64,000 bases of DNA from Cladochytrium replicatum (Eukaryota; Chytridiomycota; Chytridiomycetes; Cladochytriales; Cladochytriaceae). Below are positions 54,793-64,000 of the stretch, piece by piece. Each line of letters begins with the position of its first letter. Position 1 is the stretch's first letter. Position numbers and translations under genes: made by a program. The stretch spans positions 134,001 to 198,000 of the forward strand of contig JAHLKD010000068.1 in assembly GCA_025526935.1 (NCBI GenBank). Reading direction: 5' to 3'. The notes beneath the pieces are model-generated. The model did no database searches and was not told the DNA's origin. It worked only from the letters and a program-made list of their open reading frames with translations.

Positions 54793-55753
54793 TTTTGAGA
54801 ATATTCGATTTATTGTAACGAGCGGAAACATCGATGTCGCATTCACAATGCCTTCACTGTACCTTGAACACTCTCTTGCCCGATACTTTATTAACATTCA
54901 ACCACTATGCACCAGTCAAAAATTGTCACAAGGTGCTTGAACAAATGTCCTTGGGGATCCTGGGTAACCGAGACAGATCCGCCCTGCTAGTTTTCACGAA
55001 GGGTCATGTTCAACTTCCACCGGTTGAAGTGTTATACACCTGCTTTGGGGAAGCAAGCTGTCGACAGCAGCTCGATTTCCTGCTCTGACCCCACTAGACC
55101 AACATCCAGGCTCTATCCAAGCCAGTAAAAGTCGGAAGTTGTGGGTGCCCTGTCGGCCCTGAACACCACATCAAATGTTGAGAAGGAGCGACAAAGTCTG
55201 AAAACACTATTCACTCACCCTGCGGATGGGGAGGATGATGTTCCTGTACCTCGAAGCTATAAATCCCGCATTGTTCATCCAAGAACTGTTCCGAAGTTTC
55301 ACCGTGAAGTGTTTATAGTTCGATGAGGTCGATCACACAGATACCCGATACTTGAACGATCGGTTTCTTTGCGGTAGATGTGGGAAGTATACAAAAAAAT
55401 GAAGCATGGGGTGTGAGACCGATTTTGTCTCTCAGCAGCTGTCCATCTGAAAGTGTATCCAACACTTGGTTCAAGTTTGGAAGTGAAAGTCATTAGAGTC
55501 GGTTTATTATCAACCAAGAATGAACTTAAAAGTTCTCCTCCCCAGAACGGCAGAACACATCGTCCCCAATGTCTGTCCTCCCTCCTCATCGAGACTTTTC
55601 CAGTTCCCCGGTGAGAACTGCGGGGACTCCTTCCTTCGGGAGCAACTGCATCGCCGATTTTCTGGAAAGCTGCACGAGCAAAGCACTAAAAACCAAAAAA
55701 AGACCCACGTTTATTAACACGATGGATTCCAGGAAATCAGTTTGTAATAAAAC
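54793..55753. other. Intergenic region with weak ORFs
   Basis: Two plus-strand frames (54834-55088, SHSQCLHCTLNTLLPD...; 55141-55326) have protein-like readings but no known family and no clean splice between them. Otherwise AT-rich. Confidence 0.3.
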
Positions 55754-57124
55754 CTACTCCATCACCACGAGCGTGGCCATGGCTTCGACGATGGGTACCG
55801 CGCGCGGGAGCACAGAGGGGTCGTGGCGTCCCTTCGCAGCGAGCACGCCATCCGTACCGCCGTACGTCGTTGTTTCCTGTGGCTGCCCGATCGTCGCCGC
55901 GGGCTTGAACGCGACTTTGAAGTACACGTTCTCGCCGTTCGAAATGCCGCCCTGCCATCCAAAAACATGGTGTCAAAAATGATGAATTGCTTGGAAGCTG
56001 GGGCGTTATGATTTACCTGAATCCCGCCAGAGAAGTTTGTCTTTGTTCCCAAACTCCCGTCCTCCTTCTTCACAAACGGGTCGTTGTGGATGTGTCCGGG
56101 CACCGTGGTCCCCGCGAACCCGCTGCCGATCTCAAAGCCTTTGGTCGCGGGGATCGACAGCATCGCGTGCGCGAGCTTGGCTTCCAGTTTGTCGAAGGCG
56201 GGCTCGCCGAGTCCGCGCGGGAGGTTCCTGATCACGCACACGACCGTCCCGCCGATCGAGTCGCTGGCCTCTTTCGCTTCCACAATGCGCTGGAAAAAGT
56301 GGATCAGATTCATGAGACAAAAAAACATTGTGGATTTTCTCGTTACGGCACGCATTCTATTGGCGACATCAGGGTCGGGACACCGCACTTCAGTCGCGTC
56401 GACTTGGGCACGGGTCACGTTCGCAAGGGTGGACCACCAGTTTTGCCAGCGCTGCATCCACGACTCTGCGTCCTCTGGGACTGCAAAGTGTGTCGTGGGA
56501 TCCAGCGAGATGTTCCCGATCGAATTGACAAAGGCGACGACTTCGATCCCGTGGGTGAGCCTGAGATACTTTTCCGCCACCGCGGCGGCCGCGACCCGTC
56601 CTATTCAAGAAACACACGTTGTCAACACGGTTTGTTGATTGCACATTGCCCTTCTAATTCTTACCGATGGTCTCGCGAGCAGAGGAGCGACCTCCACCGC
56701 TCGACGCTTTGATCCCGTACTTTTCGAGGTAGGTGTAATCCGCATGCGATGGCCTAGGGTAGTAATCCATCTCGCCGTAATCGTGGGGTCTCTGGTCGAG
56801 GTTGGGCACCTGCATTGCGATCGGTGTGCCCAGACTGAAGCCTTTCTCAGTTCCAGACAGAATGACCACTTTGTCCTTCTCATCGCGCTGTTTGAAATAG
56901 ACGAAAAGGGCGTTGAGTTATAAAAAAAAATTGGGATTGGGGGAGGGGCGACTCACGGGAGTGGTGAGATTGCTTTGTCCGGGTCTTCTCCTGTTCAACT
57001 GGGGCTGGACGTCGTCTTCGGTGAGAGGGAGGCCGGGCGGGCAGCCGTCGACGATGACGCCGACCGCTTTGCAATGCGACTCGCCGAAGGTGGTTACTCT
57101 GTACAGGGAGCCGAATGTGCTCAT
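55754..57124 (-). CDS. ARO2: Chorismate synthase
   Basis: Five exons (56957-57124, 56665-56887, 56347-56600, 56017-56289, 55754-55951) give 371 aa, close to yeast Aro2. Signatures: [18 protein letters not shown] at the start, [77 protein letters not shown] across the last intron, and [18 protein letters not shown] near the end. It removes phosphate from EPSP to make chorismate, the last shared step to the aromatic amino acids, using reduced FMN. No separate flavin reductase domain is seen in these 371 residues; fungal enzymes are typically bifunctional. Confidence 0.97.
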
Positions 57125-57791
57125 TGCGACAGGAATCCAATTAGAGCGGGAGAGGAGAAAAGCTGGAGTGGTGCGAGACTGTTATTCCGCAAGGCAAGAT
57201 CAGAACAAAATTTCAATTTCGTTCAGGGCGCTGATCGCATCTAATCTTCAAATTTTGACCGTGACTCGCAGTTAAAACCACTGCTAAGATTGGTGATTCT
57301 CTGCCTCGAAACTACGAGCCCGCATTTATCAACCTCGGACCCTTGTAGCAAGCCTCCAAAGGGCCAGCCAGGGTTATGGTGCGACCGGGGACCGAATGAC
57401 TCTAGCGAAAGAATTCAACGTAATGGCATGAGAAAGTTGTGCTCTCCGGTTGAATGGCTAAAGGACTTGATCGAACTTTTCTTGGAACCATGGGGATCTG
57501 GGAATGAACAGTGACCTGGCAAGGACAGTATTGTGAGGACAAAGGGGTGATTAGAATTCGGGACGATGTTTCTGTGGGCTACCAATGATCCTTATCGGAT
57601 GCTTTGAGAAACCCGCTTCCCTCGATCTGTGGGTATGATTTTTTGCGGAGCAAATGAAGTGGATTTCCCTGTCCACCGCATGATTGTTTTAATGACGCAG
57701 CACGTTGAACCGTTCTTCATTCGCAGTGATCAATCTTCATGATGCTCCCTTATGCATCGACATGCCGGAGATGTTCATGAACCGCACCTTT
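57125..57791. other. Intergenic region
   Basis: Promoter side of chorismate synthase and 3' flank of the PAS-protein relic; nothing else seen. Confidence 0.4.
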
Positions 57792-60700
57792 TCATCCGAC
57801 TGCTCTCCCTTCAAACTTGATATTGATCTGCTTCTCAATATCTCCCGACGCCCTCTTCTCTCTCACTTTCAAGCTGATCAGCCCGTCCCTCTTGGTCGCC
57901 AACTGCATCAACGATTTCACGTTGGAAAGCAGCTCTGGCGGGATCATGAACACCATAACTGCAAACCGGTGCGTGTCGTCATGTAATGACTTTATCATCG
58001 GCCGGATGACAAATGTGTAGATGAGCGCGAGGATCGGCACGTACACGCACGTCGTTACAAGATGGAACACCATAATCGAGTCCGCACGCTCGAAAAGCGG
58101 GATCTTGTACAGCTATGCTCTCTGCTGGAAGGTCGCTGGGAAGTGGAACATGGTCGACATCCATACCCGCCCGAGTCGGCGGATAATGTCAGGAGGCAGT
58201 GTTGTTATGTTGAGTGGGTACTGTGGTCTGCGAGGGGAGTAAGTATCCCGTTTAGCTCGTCCGCTGAAGAGATAAACCACTGCCACCCCAGCATGGAGTC
58301 CCCGACTCATGGCTTTTCATCTTCGTTTGAAAACAATGGTTCTGAAACAATGTTATGTTGTGAGATTTATCGATTGTAAAGTTTGGCATAGGCAGCATAC
58401 GATGGTTTGCTTCGTATATTCCCTTTATTACTTCCTATTGGGGTCATCAGTTGTTGTAAGCAAGTAATTGTGAGGCTACAAGCTCTTGTGCAGAGAGGAT
58501 CGTTTGTGTAGAGTGCACGTTTGACAGTAATGACGTTCTTATTCTTAAAGCTCACTCACCTTCGGGATATCCAGAAATAAATGAATGAGCTCCTCTCTTG
58601 CTGCCTCGATACCCGTGTATATCGGGCGGGCAAGAGTGAAGCAGATGATGCACAGCAGTGAGCCAAGCGCGGTTTGGAGTATGAACGGAAGCCCGTGACT
58701 TTCCATCACCGTTGCTACATTTTCTCTTGATTCCTCCCCCGTTTGGTTCAGAGCATGTACGATCCGAGCATTTTGTAAAGGGCGGTCCTGAACCGGGCAT
58801 AGTTTTCTTCTGGCATCACAGTTTTGTTCGACCTGTACCCTGTAACTGATCTAATGTCAGTTCGTCAGAGAGAATTTTCCGTCCAGAGTTCACTTAAAAT
58901 CGGACAGGCTCCGCAAGGTTCTCTCTACACCTGAATGACCCAGAAAACTCATCAAATGACTGCATTAAACATATTCTGTATTAAAAACTCACTCCACTAA
59001 GCTCTTTCTCGATCAATGAGCATCGGTGCCATCGGTGCAACTGTTTGATCAAAGCTTAGATCGATGGTCCTCGAGCATTCCATAACTTTTGCAGCGGCTC
59101 GTGCGGCGTCTTCAGTCTCCGTTGCCTTATCTTAAAACTCGGCCACAATTCCAAGTTGCATACTGTATGTAGTATTCATGGTTAATGGCCCCAATTGCTG
59201 AAGTAGCAGGTAACAAAGGAGAAAGGAGCTGTTTAGGAAGAACGGACGTCTCTCCGCGAAAGCGTTCTTTTGGTACACGACGCTCTTGACGTAGCCGTGT
59301 CCAGATGCTGACCGCCCAGTTGCGCTCGTGGTCTCGGATGCAGCACCCAGGCTTCCCCTACTTCCTGCTCTATGAGTGGCGTGAATAGCTGCCTGAACAA
59401 CGGGAGTGTTATCGTTACTTAATGCTAAAGGGCTCATTGGGGGTTGAACTTGGAGTCCATGACGATTCGGAATCTCCAAAAAGCTCGAATCGCGTGACCC
59501 GAACGGATGCGGGAATGGCTGATGGCGCGGAAAGCCGTCTGTACTTCGTTGATGTCGTGGAGGTTCAAAAGAAGGCGAACGTTCAGACATAGCTATCGGC
59601 GGGTCATATGAAGGTGAGCGCTCCCCAAGAAGCTTAGGAGGGCGTCTAACTTGACCGAATATTGTCATTTCTCGCCAAAGCCGCCATTTTGCCTTTGGGA
59701 AGTACTGGATCTCGTCTTGAGTCAATACTCTTCAGATCAGATGAGCCGTATGGACTAAACTTCATGGGCATAACGCTTCCTGAGCTTGAATCTTCATCGT
59801 CGTCTACGTCGTAGCCGTCGCTCCGTTATCCAGAATGATAAATTCTTCTTCGCCTGATTTTAATGAAAGCGGCTTTATGAAAGCTAGATACGATGTTCCT
59901 CCTTCGGTTCCAGCCTGCTTAACCGGGAGCGAGATCATGATCAAGTGGCCATCCTTATGGACTCCAAGGACGTGACGAAGCCGATCAACCACCTAAAGAG
60001 ATGCATAAAAAAGCATGTCTGAGAAACAGGATGTTCAACAAACCTTGGCCATTCCAGTCTCGAGGAAATTCGTTAGGAACGAGTCGTGGTGATCACTGAC
60101 AGTGTGTGGAATGATTTTGTTGATGTTGAAGTCTGTTTTACCAAGAATAAACTCAACCTGAAAGCATTTTCTTTCTGATCAACCCACCAACAAGTTCAGC
60201 TTTCCTGAAACCGAAAATTTTGATCATGAGTGCCTTTGCTTCCAACACCTGCCAAGATTGTTTGAGAAGATGTACGTGTTTCTCGCAAAGTCGCAAAACA
60301 TTCTCTTCCAAGCGAACCAGGATTTCCCGACAGAGTAACTGTCGTGCAGTCACTCGACATTAGCTGGATTATGTTCAACTCTCCCTCGGCGTCTTCTGGT
60401 ACGTCACTAACATCCTCAAGCTCCTCCGCATGCTGAAGCATAGCCATCCTAGTTTTCTTGTCGTTTAGAACGTTGATTAGGAACGATCCATCTGCGAGAA
60501 ACATTGAAAATAGATATTAAGCTCAATTTTCAATTGGTGTCCATTTCTGCAAGCTTACACAGCCTATAGCTCTTTGGATTGTGCGGACTGCGTTTCATGA
60601 TCGCCAGATACTTTTCTCGAGAGATTCCGACGTCATTACTGATCTGAGCTGTGCAGTCGTGAAGTCTCCTGTAATTTGGGTGCTTCCGAAGCTATTCTCC

Positions 60701-62564
60701 CCAAACCTTTATAACTCAAATAAGCGCTTTCTTTTCATTCTTCTTCGCCATCTTGATGTTTTGCTCAAAAGCTGAAGGTTTCTGTTTAACCTAAAGGTTG
60801 CTCGTAAAAGACAAGGATAGCTCAGCGATGAGATCAATAACATCCTTACCGGAGAAGCGCTCGTGAAGAAGCCTCTCACAGCGGAATATCAGAAATGCCT
60901 CATCAAGTTGGGAGACATTGTTCTCGCGCGGGTGTGAGAAGCAAGACATTGAGAGTGATTTCCGAGATGGAGCAAATAGAATTGCCCGACGAAAAGGTTG
61001 ATGAAGCATGAGTGTGGGAACTTCCGTACACCGTAAATGTAAGTAAGTTGACCTCATTGAGAAGTGATGGTGTCATTTTCATCTCTCTTCGCTGAGCTAG
61101 ATGTCTAGCGGGCGTACTTGTTCGCGAAACTCGAGTCCAGTTTGCTTGTTTGGGGAGTTTGCAACCGAGAAGGTTTCCATATGCGTACGCCCAAAGAGGA
61201 GGTTTGCACACTCGAGTTTGAAGCGAACTTTGAGCTCGATTATAAACTGGTTGGAGCACCGCTCCACTGGCATACTGATGATCATTGCTTTACGCCATCT
61301 GTGATGAAGACTGAGAGAAGCAAAAAGAGTGGGCAGACAATGATGAAAATGAAACCGATGTCGGATTGAGGTCTCAGAGTCGTGAACACCATTGCAAATA
61401 GGTGCCCACACGAAGTTTGCCATCAACTGAATTAACAATGAGTAAAGCAAAAAAGGAGGTACAGTCATGTCCATCCGTACCATTGCTCGCACACAGGCAT
61501 ATTGGAAATGGTAGAATGGAATATACTGAGAACCAGAGATGATCACTTAAAGACAGAAAATCAAATGAGTTGAACTTACCCACGTGTACAATGCGAAGAG
61601 AAGCGTAGATGCGATTAAGCACACAATAATGAAACCCCATCGGGTTTGCACGTATTTGTCGCTGACATGTTGGAAGACGATGAACAAGATTCACAAGACC
61701 GTACGGCAGGCAACATTTCTGGTACAGAGTAGTCAGTCAGCTTCAACAATGGCCTGAGGACAAATGTCACTTACAAGAGCTCAATTCTTGAATGTGACCG
61801 GGAAAGAGCGACTCCCTCCTTCGGATCGGGCTCAAATAATGATAGAGTCACGCAAATGACGAGTAGAATGAATATGGCCGTCACAAATGCAACTCCTATT
61901 GTGCGGACCAAGTGGATTCCACTCCACCAATTCACTAGCGTGTTGAGATCATGTTCCCCTTCATTCTCTCCGCATCCGGTCATAATGCTTGTGAAAACAG
62001 CAATATTGGAATGTAAAGAATTGTTGCGAATAGACCCAGCGCGGCTCGGAGAAGCCTGAGAGTCCTGATTTGCGAATTATGAGCCGTGAAAAGCAATTCC
62101 AATGTTTGAACAAAATAGACGAACCACATGAAACGGAATTTGTTTCCACCGAACATGTATCCAACCTGCGCGAGAGATGCATCAAATATGGCTCAACTAA
62201 ATCTGGGCGAGAGATGCATCAAATATAGTTCAACTAAATCTCACTTCTGCAAGTATTCACCCACCCATTGAGGAAAAGAGCCGCCAGGCTTGCGAGCTCC
62301 GCGAAAAACACAGAGTAAAATGTAGTTGCATCTGTTATCAAGTGCTCCGGGTTTACAAAGCGAAGGAAGTATTGGAACCACTCGATCACTGTTTGCCAAG
62401 GGATGCTCAGGAAAAGCAGACAGAAAGACAAATCCTTTCATTGCTGTTAAGATGTTTTGGTAAGGATACCGGAACGAAACAAATCTGAAAGTGATCAATG
62501 AGCATCTCCAACCATTCGAAGATGGCACGATGCTATTGATTCTTGTTGCAGATGAAGAAGACAT
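57792..62564 (-). pseudogene. TmcB-like multi-membrane PAS protein, frame-disrupted
   Basis: Minus-strand order: MSSSSATRINSIVPSSN; FRYPYQNILTAMK; membrane helices (IPWQTVIEWFQYFLRFVNPE, FRFMWFVYFVQTLELL, VAFVTAIFILLVICVTLSLF, WGFIIVCLIASTLLFAL); RFKLECANLLFGRT; a repeat-like part (VSQLDEAFLIFRCERLL; SFLINVLNDKKTRMAML then QHAEELED); a PAS-like part (SDHHDSFLTNFLETGMAKVV, VLGVHKDGHLIMISLPVKQ, FIILDNGATA); and C-terminal helices (ILQTALGSLLCIICFTLA; RPMIKSLHDDTHRFAVMVFM). This matches the TmcB/TmcC-like PAS family common in zoosporic fungi. One extra base breaks the frame at AAAGGATTTG (about 62440) and another at GTTTTC (about 61990). Other exons could not be joined. Probably a pseudogene of a sensory membrane protein. 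Confidence 0.6.
62170..62243. repeat. 37-bp tandem duplication
   Basis: GCGAGAGATGCATCAAATAT... occurs twice back to back, with a few substitutions, inside a presumed intron of the PAS-protein relic. Confidence 0.8.
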
Positions 62565-63723
62565 TTGACAAAAGTCGCAACCAAGCATCTATCCCACAAG
62601 AGTCATTTGTGTCCATAACTGAAAACAAAGAGTAAACTCTTTCTATGAATCTGATGAGCCGGGCCTGCCGATTCATTTGCACAAAGTGATTGGACATGAA
62701 CTGTAAATTCTATACTGTAATGTGCTACGTAGTGTTGAAATAGGGGCTTTCAAAGCTGCTGAGAACGACGAATCGTTCTCGCCCCTGGAAAATCCCCCCT
62801 CTCCTTACCGCTAGGTGACAGGCGGCTCGTCTCCTGGTCTGTGCACCCCATACCCGAAATGAGACAAAAACATAACAATAAATCTATATAATGAAACACA
62901 AAAATGAAATAAAGAAATCAAAGAGAAGAAAAAATGAAAGGGGGAAAAGAAAGAGAGGACGGCAACGCTCTAAGAATCCAATTGTCCCTTATGGCATCCC
63001 CAGCAAATAGAATTTTTAGTCGTTGGTGAGGATCGGTGGGAGTTGATGGAAAAAGCTTTGGAGGATCTGGAGAAAAAGTTTGCAAAGGAGTCGGGGGCCG
63101 CTAGCTTGTTACAACTTAAAAGGACACCGGTCTATGGGTGAGATCGGGGCTTCGCTCTGCAATGCGTTGACGTCGACGCCGTGCGCTTGTTGAGCTTATG
63201 GACCGCTTTCAGGGCCGTACCCGAATAATAGACGACAATTTTAATTTCTAAAGTTATATATCGGCATTGTGATAGCGTCAGATCGCTCTTCAAGGAAGAG
63301 TCATCCCTATTTTTTTATAGGGTTTTTTATGAATAATTGGAAGGGTCAAACGCGTTGAAACACGAGTGCTGGTTGCAATTTTGCTTTCCTCACTCCAAGC
63401 TTGAGCTGTCTAAAGTAGGTAGATTCGCTCATGCATCGATGCTTGCAGAATCGATCCAATACTCCCCGTCAGTACCTCTAATCTGCTTCAATTTCTTATA
63501 GGGTTTTGAGCAAGTTTTGTAGCCGTTGCTGCTCGTTTCACCTTTCAACATTTGTTGCGAAAATCTTTGCTTCAGATCGTCCGGAGTTCTCAAAGTCTGG
63601 CGGAGTAAGTTATCTTGTTTATCTTCGGAAATTGTCTCCAGCTGTTGACCCAGACCGTAAAGTGTCAATTTGTCAGAATCCTTCAACGTTCTCTGAAGAG
63701 CATCAGAATAACAATTTGCAATA
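62565..63723. other. Intergenic region
   Basis: No full gene. A 41-codon plus-strand frame after an AG at about 63016 (63019-63141) reads EDRWELMEKALEDLEKKFAK and could be a stray exon. The minus-strand frame 63429-63734 lies opposite the next gene's leader and is unsupported. Confidence 0.35.
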
Positions 63724-64000
63724 ATGGCGAACAATCCTCGATCATATCTTGACCCGAATCACACTCCCTATCACAGTTTCATCCCTCAGCAGCAACAGCA
63801 GCAGCCCATGTATCCTTCCTCGATGTTCGGTTCGATGGGCATGGGTGGCCAACGGGGTGTTTACGAAATGGAGAACCCAAACGCTGCGTTCGGGGAGCGG
63901 CATCCAAAATCCCGGCCCTTCCTTCCACCCCAGAACTTCCCGCAGTCCTCGCCATCCAAACTCCTGCCAGTTCGATTGAAGTATGACATCCATTCTTGGA
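63724..64000 (+). CDS. 5' end of an unrecognised gene (partial)
   Basis: The ATG at 63724 opens MANNPRSYLDPNHTPYHSF, then five Gln, a Met/Gly-rich part (FGSMGMGGQRGVYEM) and FLPPQNFPQSSP, reaching the window edge at LPVRLKYDIHSW. Low complexity, probably a disordered N-terminus. The family cannot be told from 92 residues. Confidence 0.55.
   Translation, partial: MANNPRSYLDPNHTPYHSFIPQQQQQQPMYPSSMFGSMGMGGQRGVYEMENPNAAFGERHPKSRPFLPPQNFPQSSPSKLLPVRLKYDIHSW

Noticed and set aside
63429-63734. 101-codon minus-strand frame before the last gene
   Set aside because: Overlaps the leader of the plus-strand gene; no family resemblance.
1-64000. CRISPR arrays, operons or ribosome-binding sites
   Set aside because: None seen; spliceosomal introns and gene content show a eukaryotic nuclear genome.

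Overview
This window is nuclear DNA of a fungus, most likely a zoosporic (flagellated) chytrid. Genes are cut by many short GT-AG introns (about 43-160 nt, mostly 50-70) and encode typical fungal mitochondrial and biosynthetic proteins. The window also carries a gene for the axonemal dynein regulatory complex (DRC2), which only flagellated lineages keep. A WWK-type ankyrin-like repeat family and a TmcB-like multi-membrane PAS protein are, from general knowledge, also common in chytrid genomes. I spliced the main genes by hand. Almost every model closes in frame with an exon total divisible by three, which gives confidence in those coordinates.

Layout. 1-190 is the tail of an ABCC transporter. 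0.4-11.4 kb is a compact block: a Thg1-like polymerase, NDUFS4, DRC2, an FkbM-like membrane protein with two alternative last exons, PET100, COQ7 and DOHH. 12.1-13.5 kb is a WWK-repeat gene with broken reading frame. 13.7-22 kb is a gene-poor mobile-element island: a dead hAT element between long inverted arms, two full and one truncated copy of a 475-bp element with GTTAAAAAC ends, a GGGTC/ACCCG-rich repeat, a dead LINE containing a WWK-repeat fragment, and a GA microsatellite. It ends at a tRNA-Asn gene. 22.7-25.9 kb holds a single-pass membrane protein, a hypothetical gene and a BTB/KCTD-like gene, followed by a helicase relic.

27.7-39.8 kb is one giant gene for a RIM15-type kinase (PAS, zinc finger, AGC kinase, receiver; predicted 3938 aa). 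40-47.8 kb has a small coiled-coil protein, an F-box/ankyrin-like protein, a disrupted ARP8-like gene and an F-box/LRR gene. 48-50.8 kb holds Ty3/Gypsy fragments and an unknown decayed ORF. 50.9-57.1 kb has FMC1, a lysophosphatidate acyltransferase, NUP42 and chorismate synthase. 57.8-62.6 kb is a decayed TmcB-like PAS gene, and the window ends inside the 5' end of an unrecognised gene.

Themes. Mitochondrial function recurs: complex I NDUFS4, complex IV assembly PET100, ubiquinone COQ7, ATP synthase assembly FMC1. Several genes are head-to-head over short shared promoters: NDUFS4/DRC2 and COQ7/DOHH (about 100 bp each) and the acyltransferase/NUP42 pair. Because the 12-kb RIM15 frame is clean, the single-base breaks in the ARP8-like, TmcB-like and WWK genes look more like real decay than poor sequence, but this is inference.
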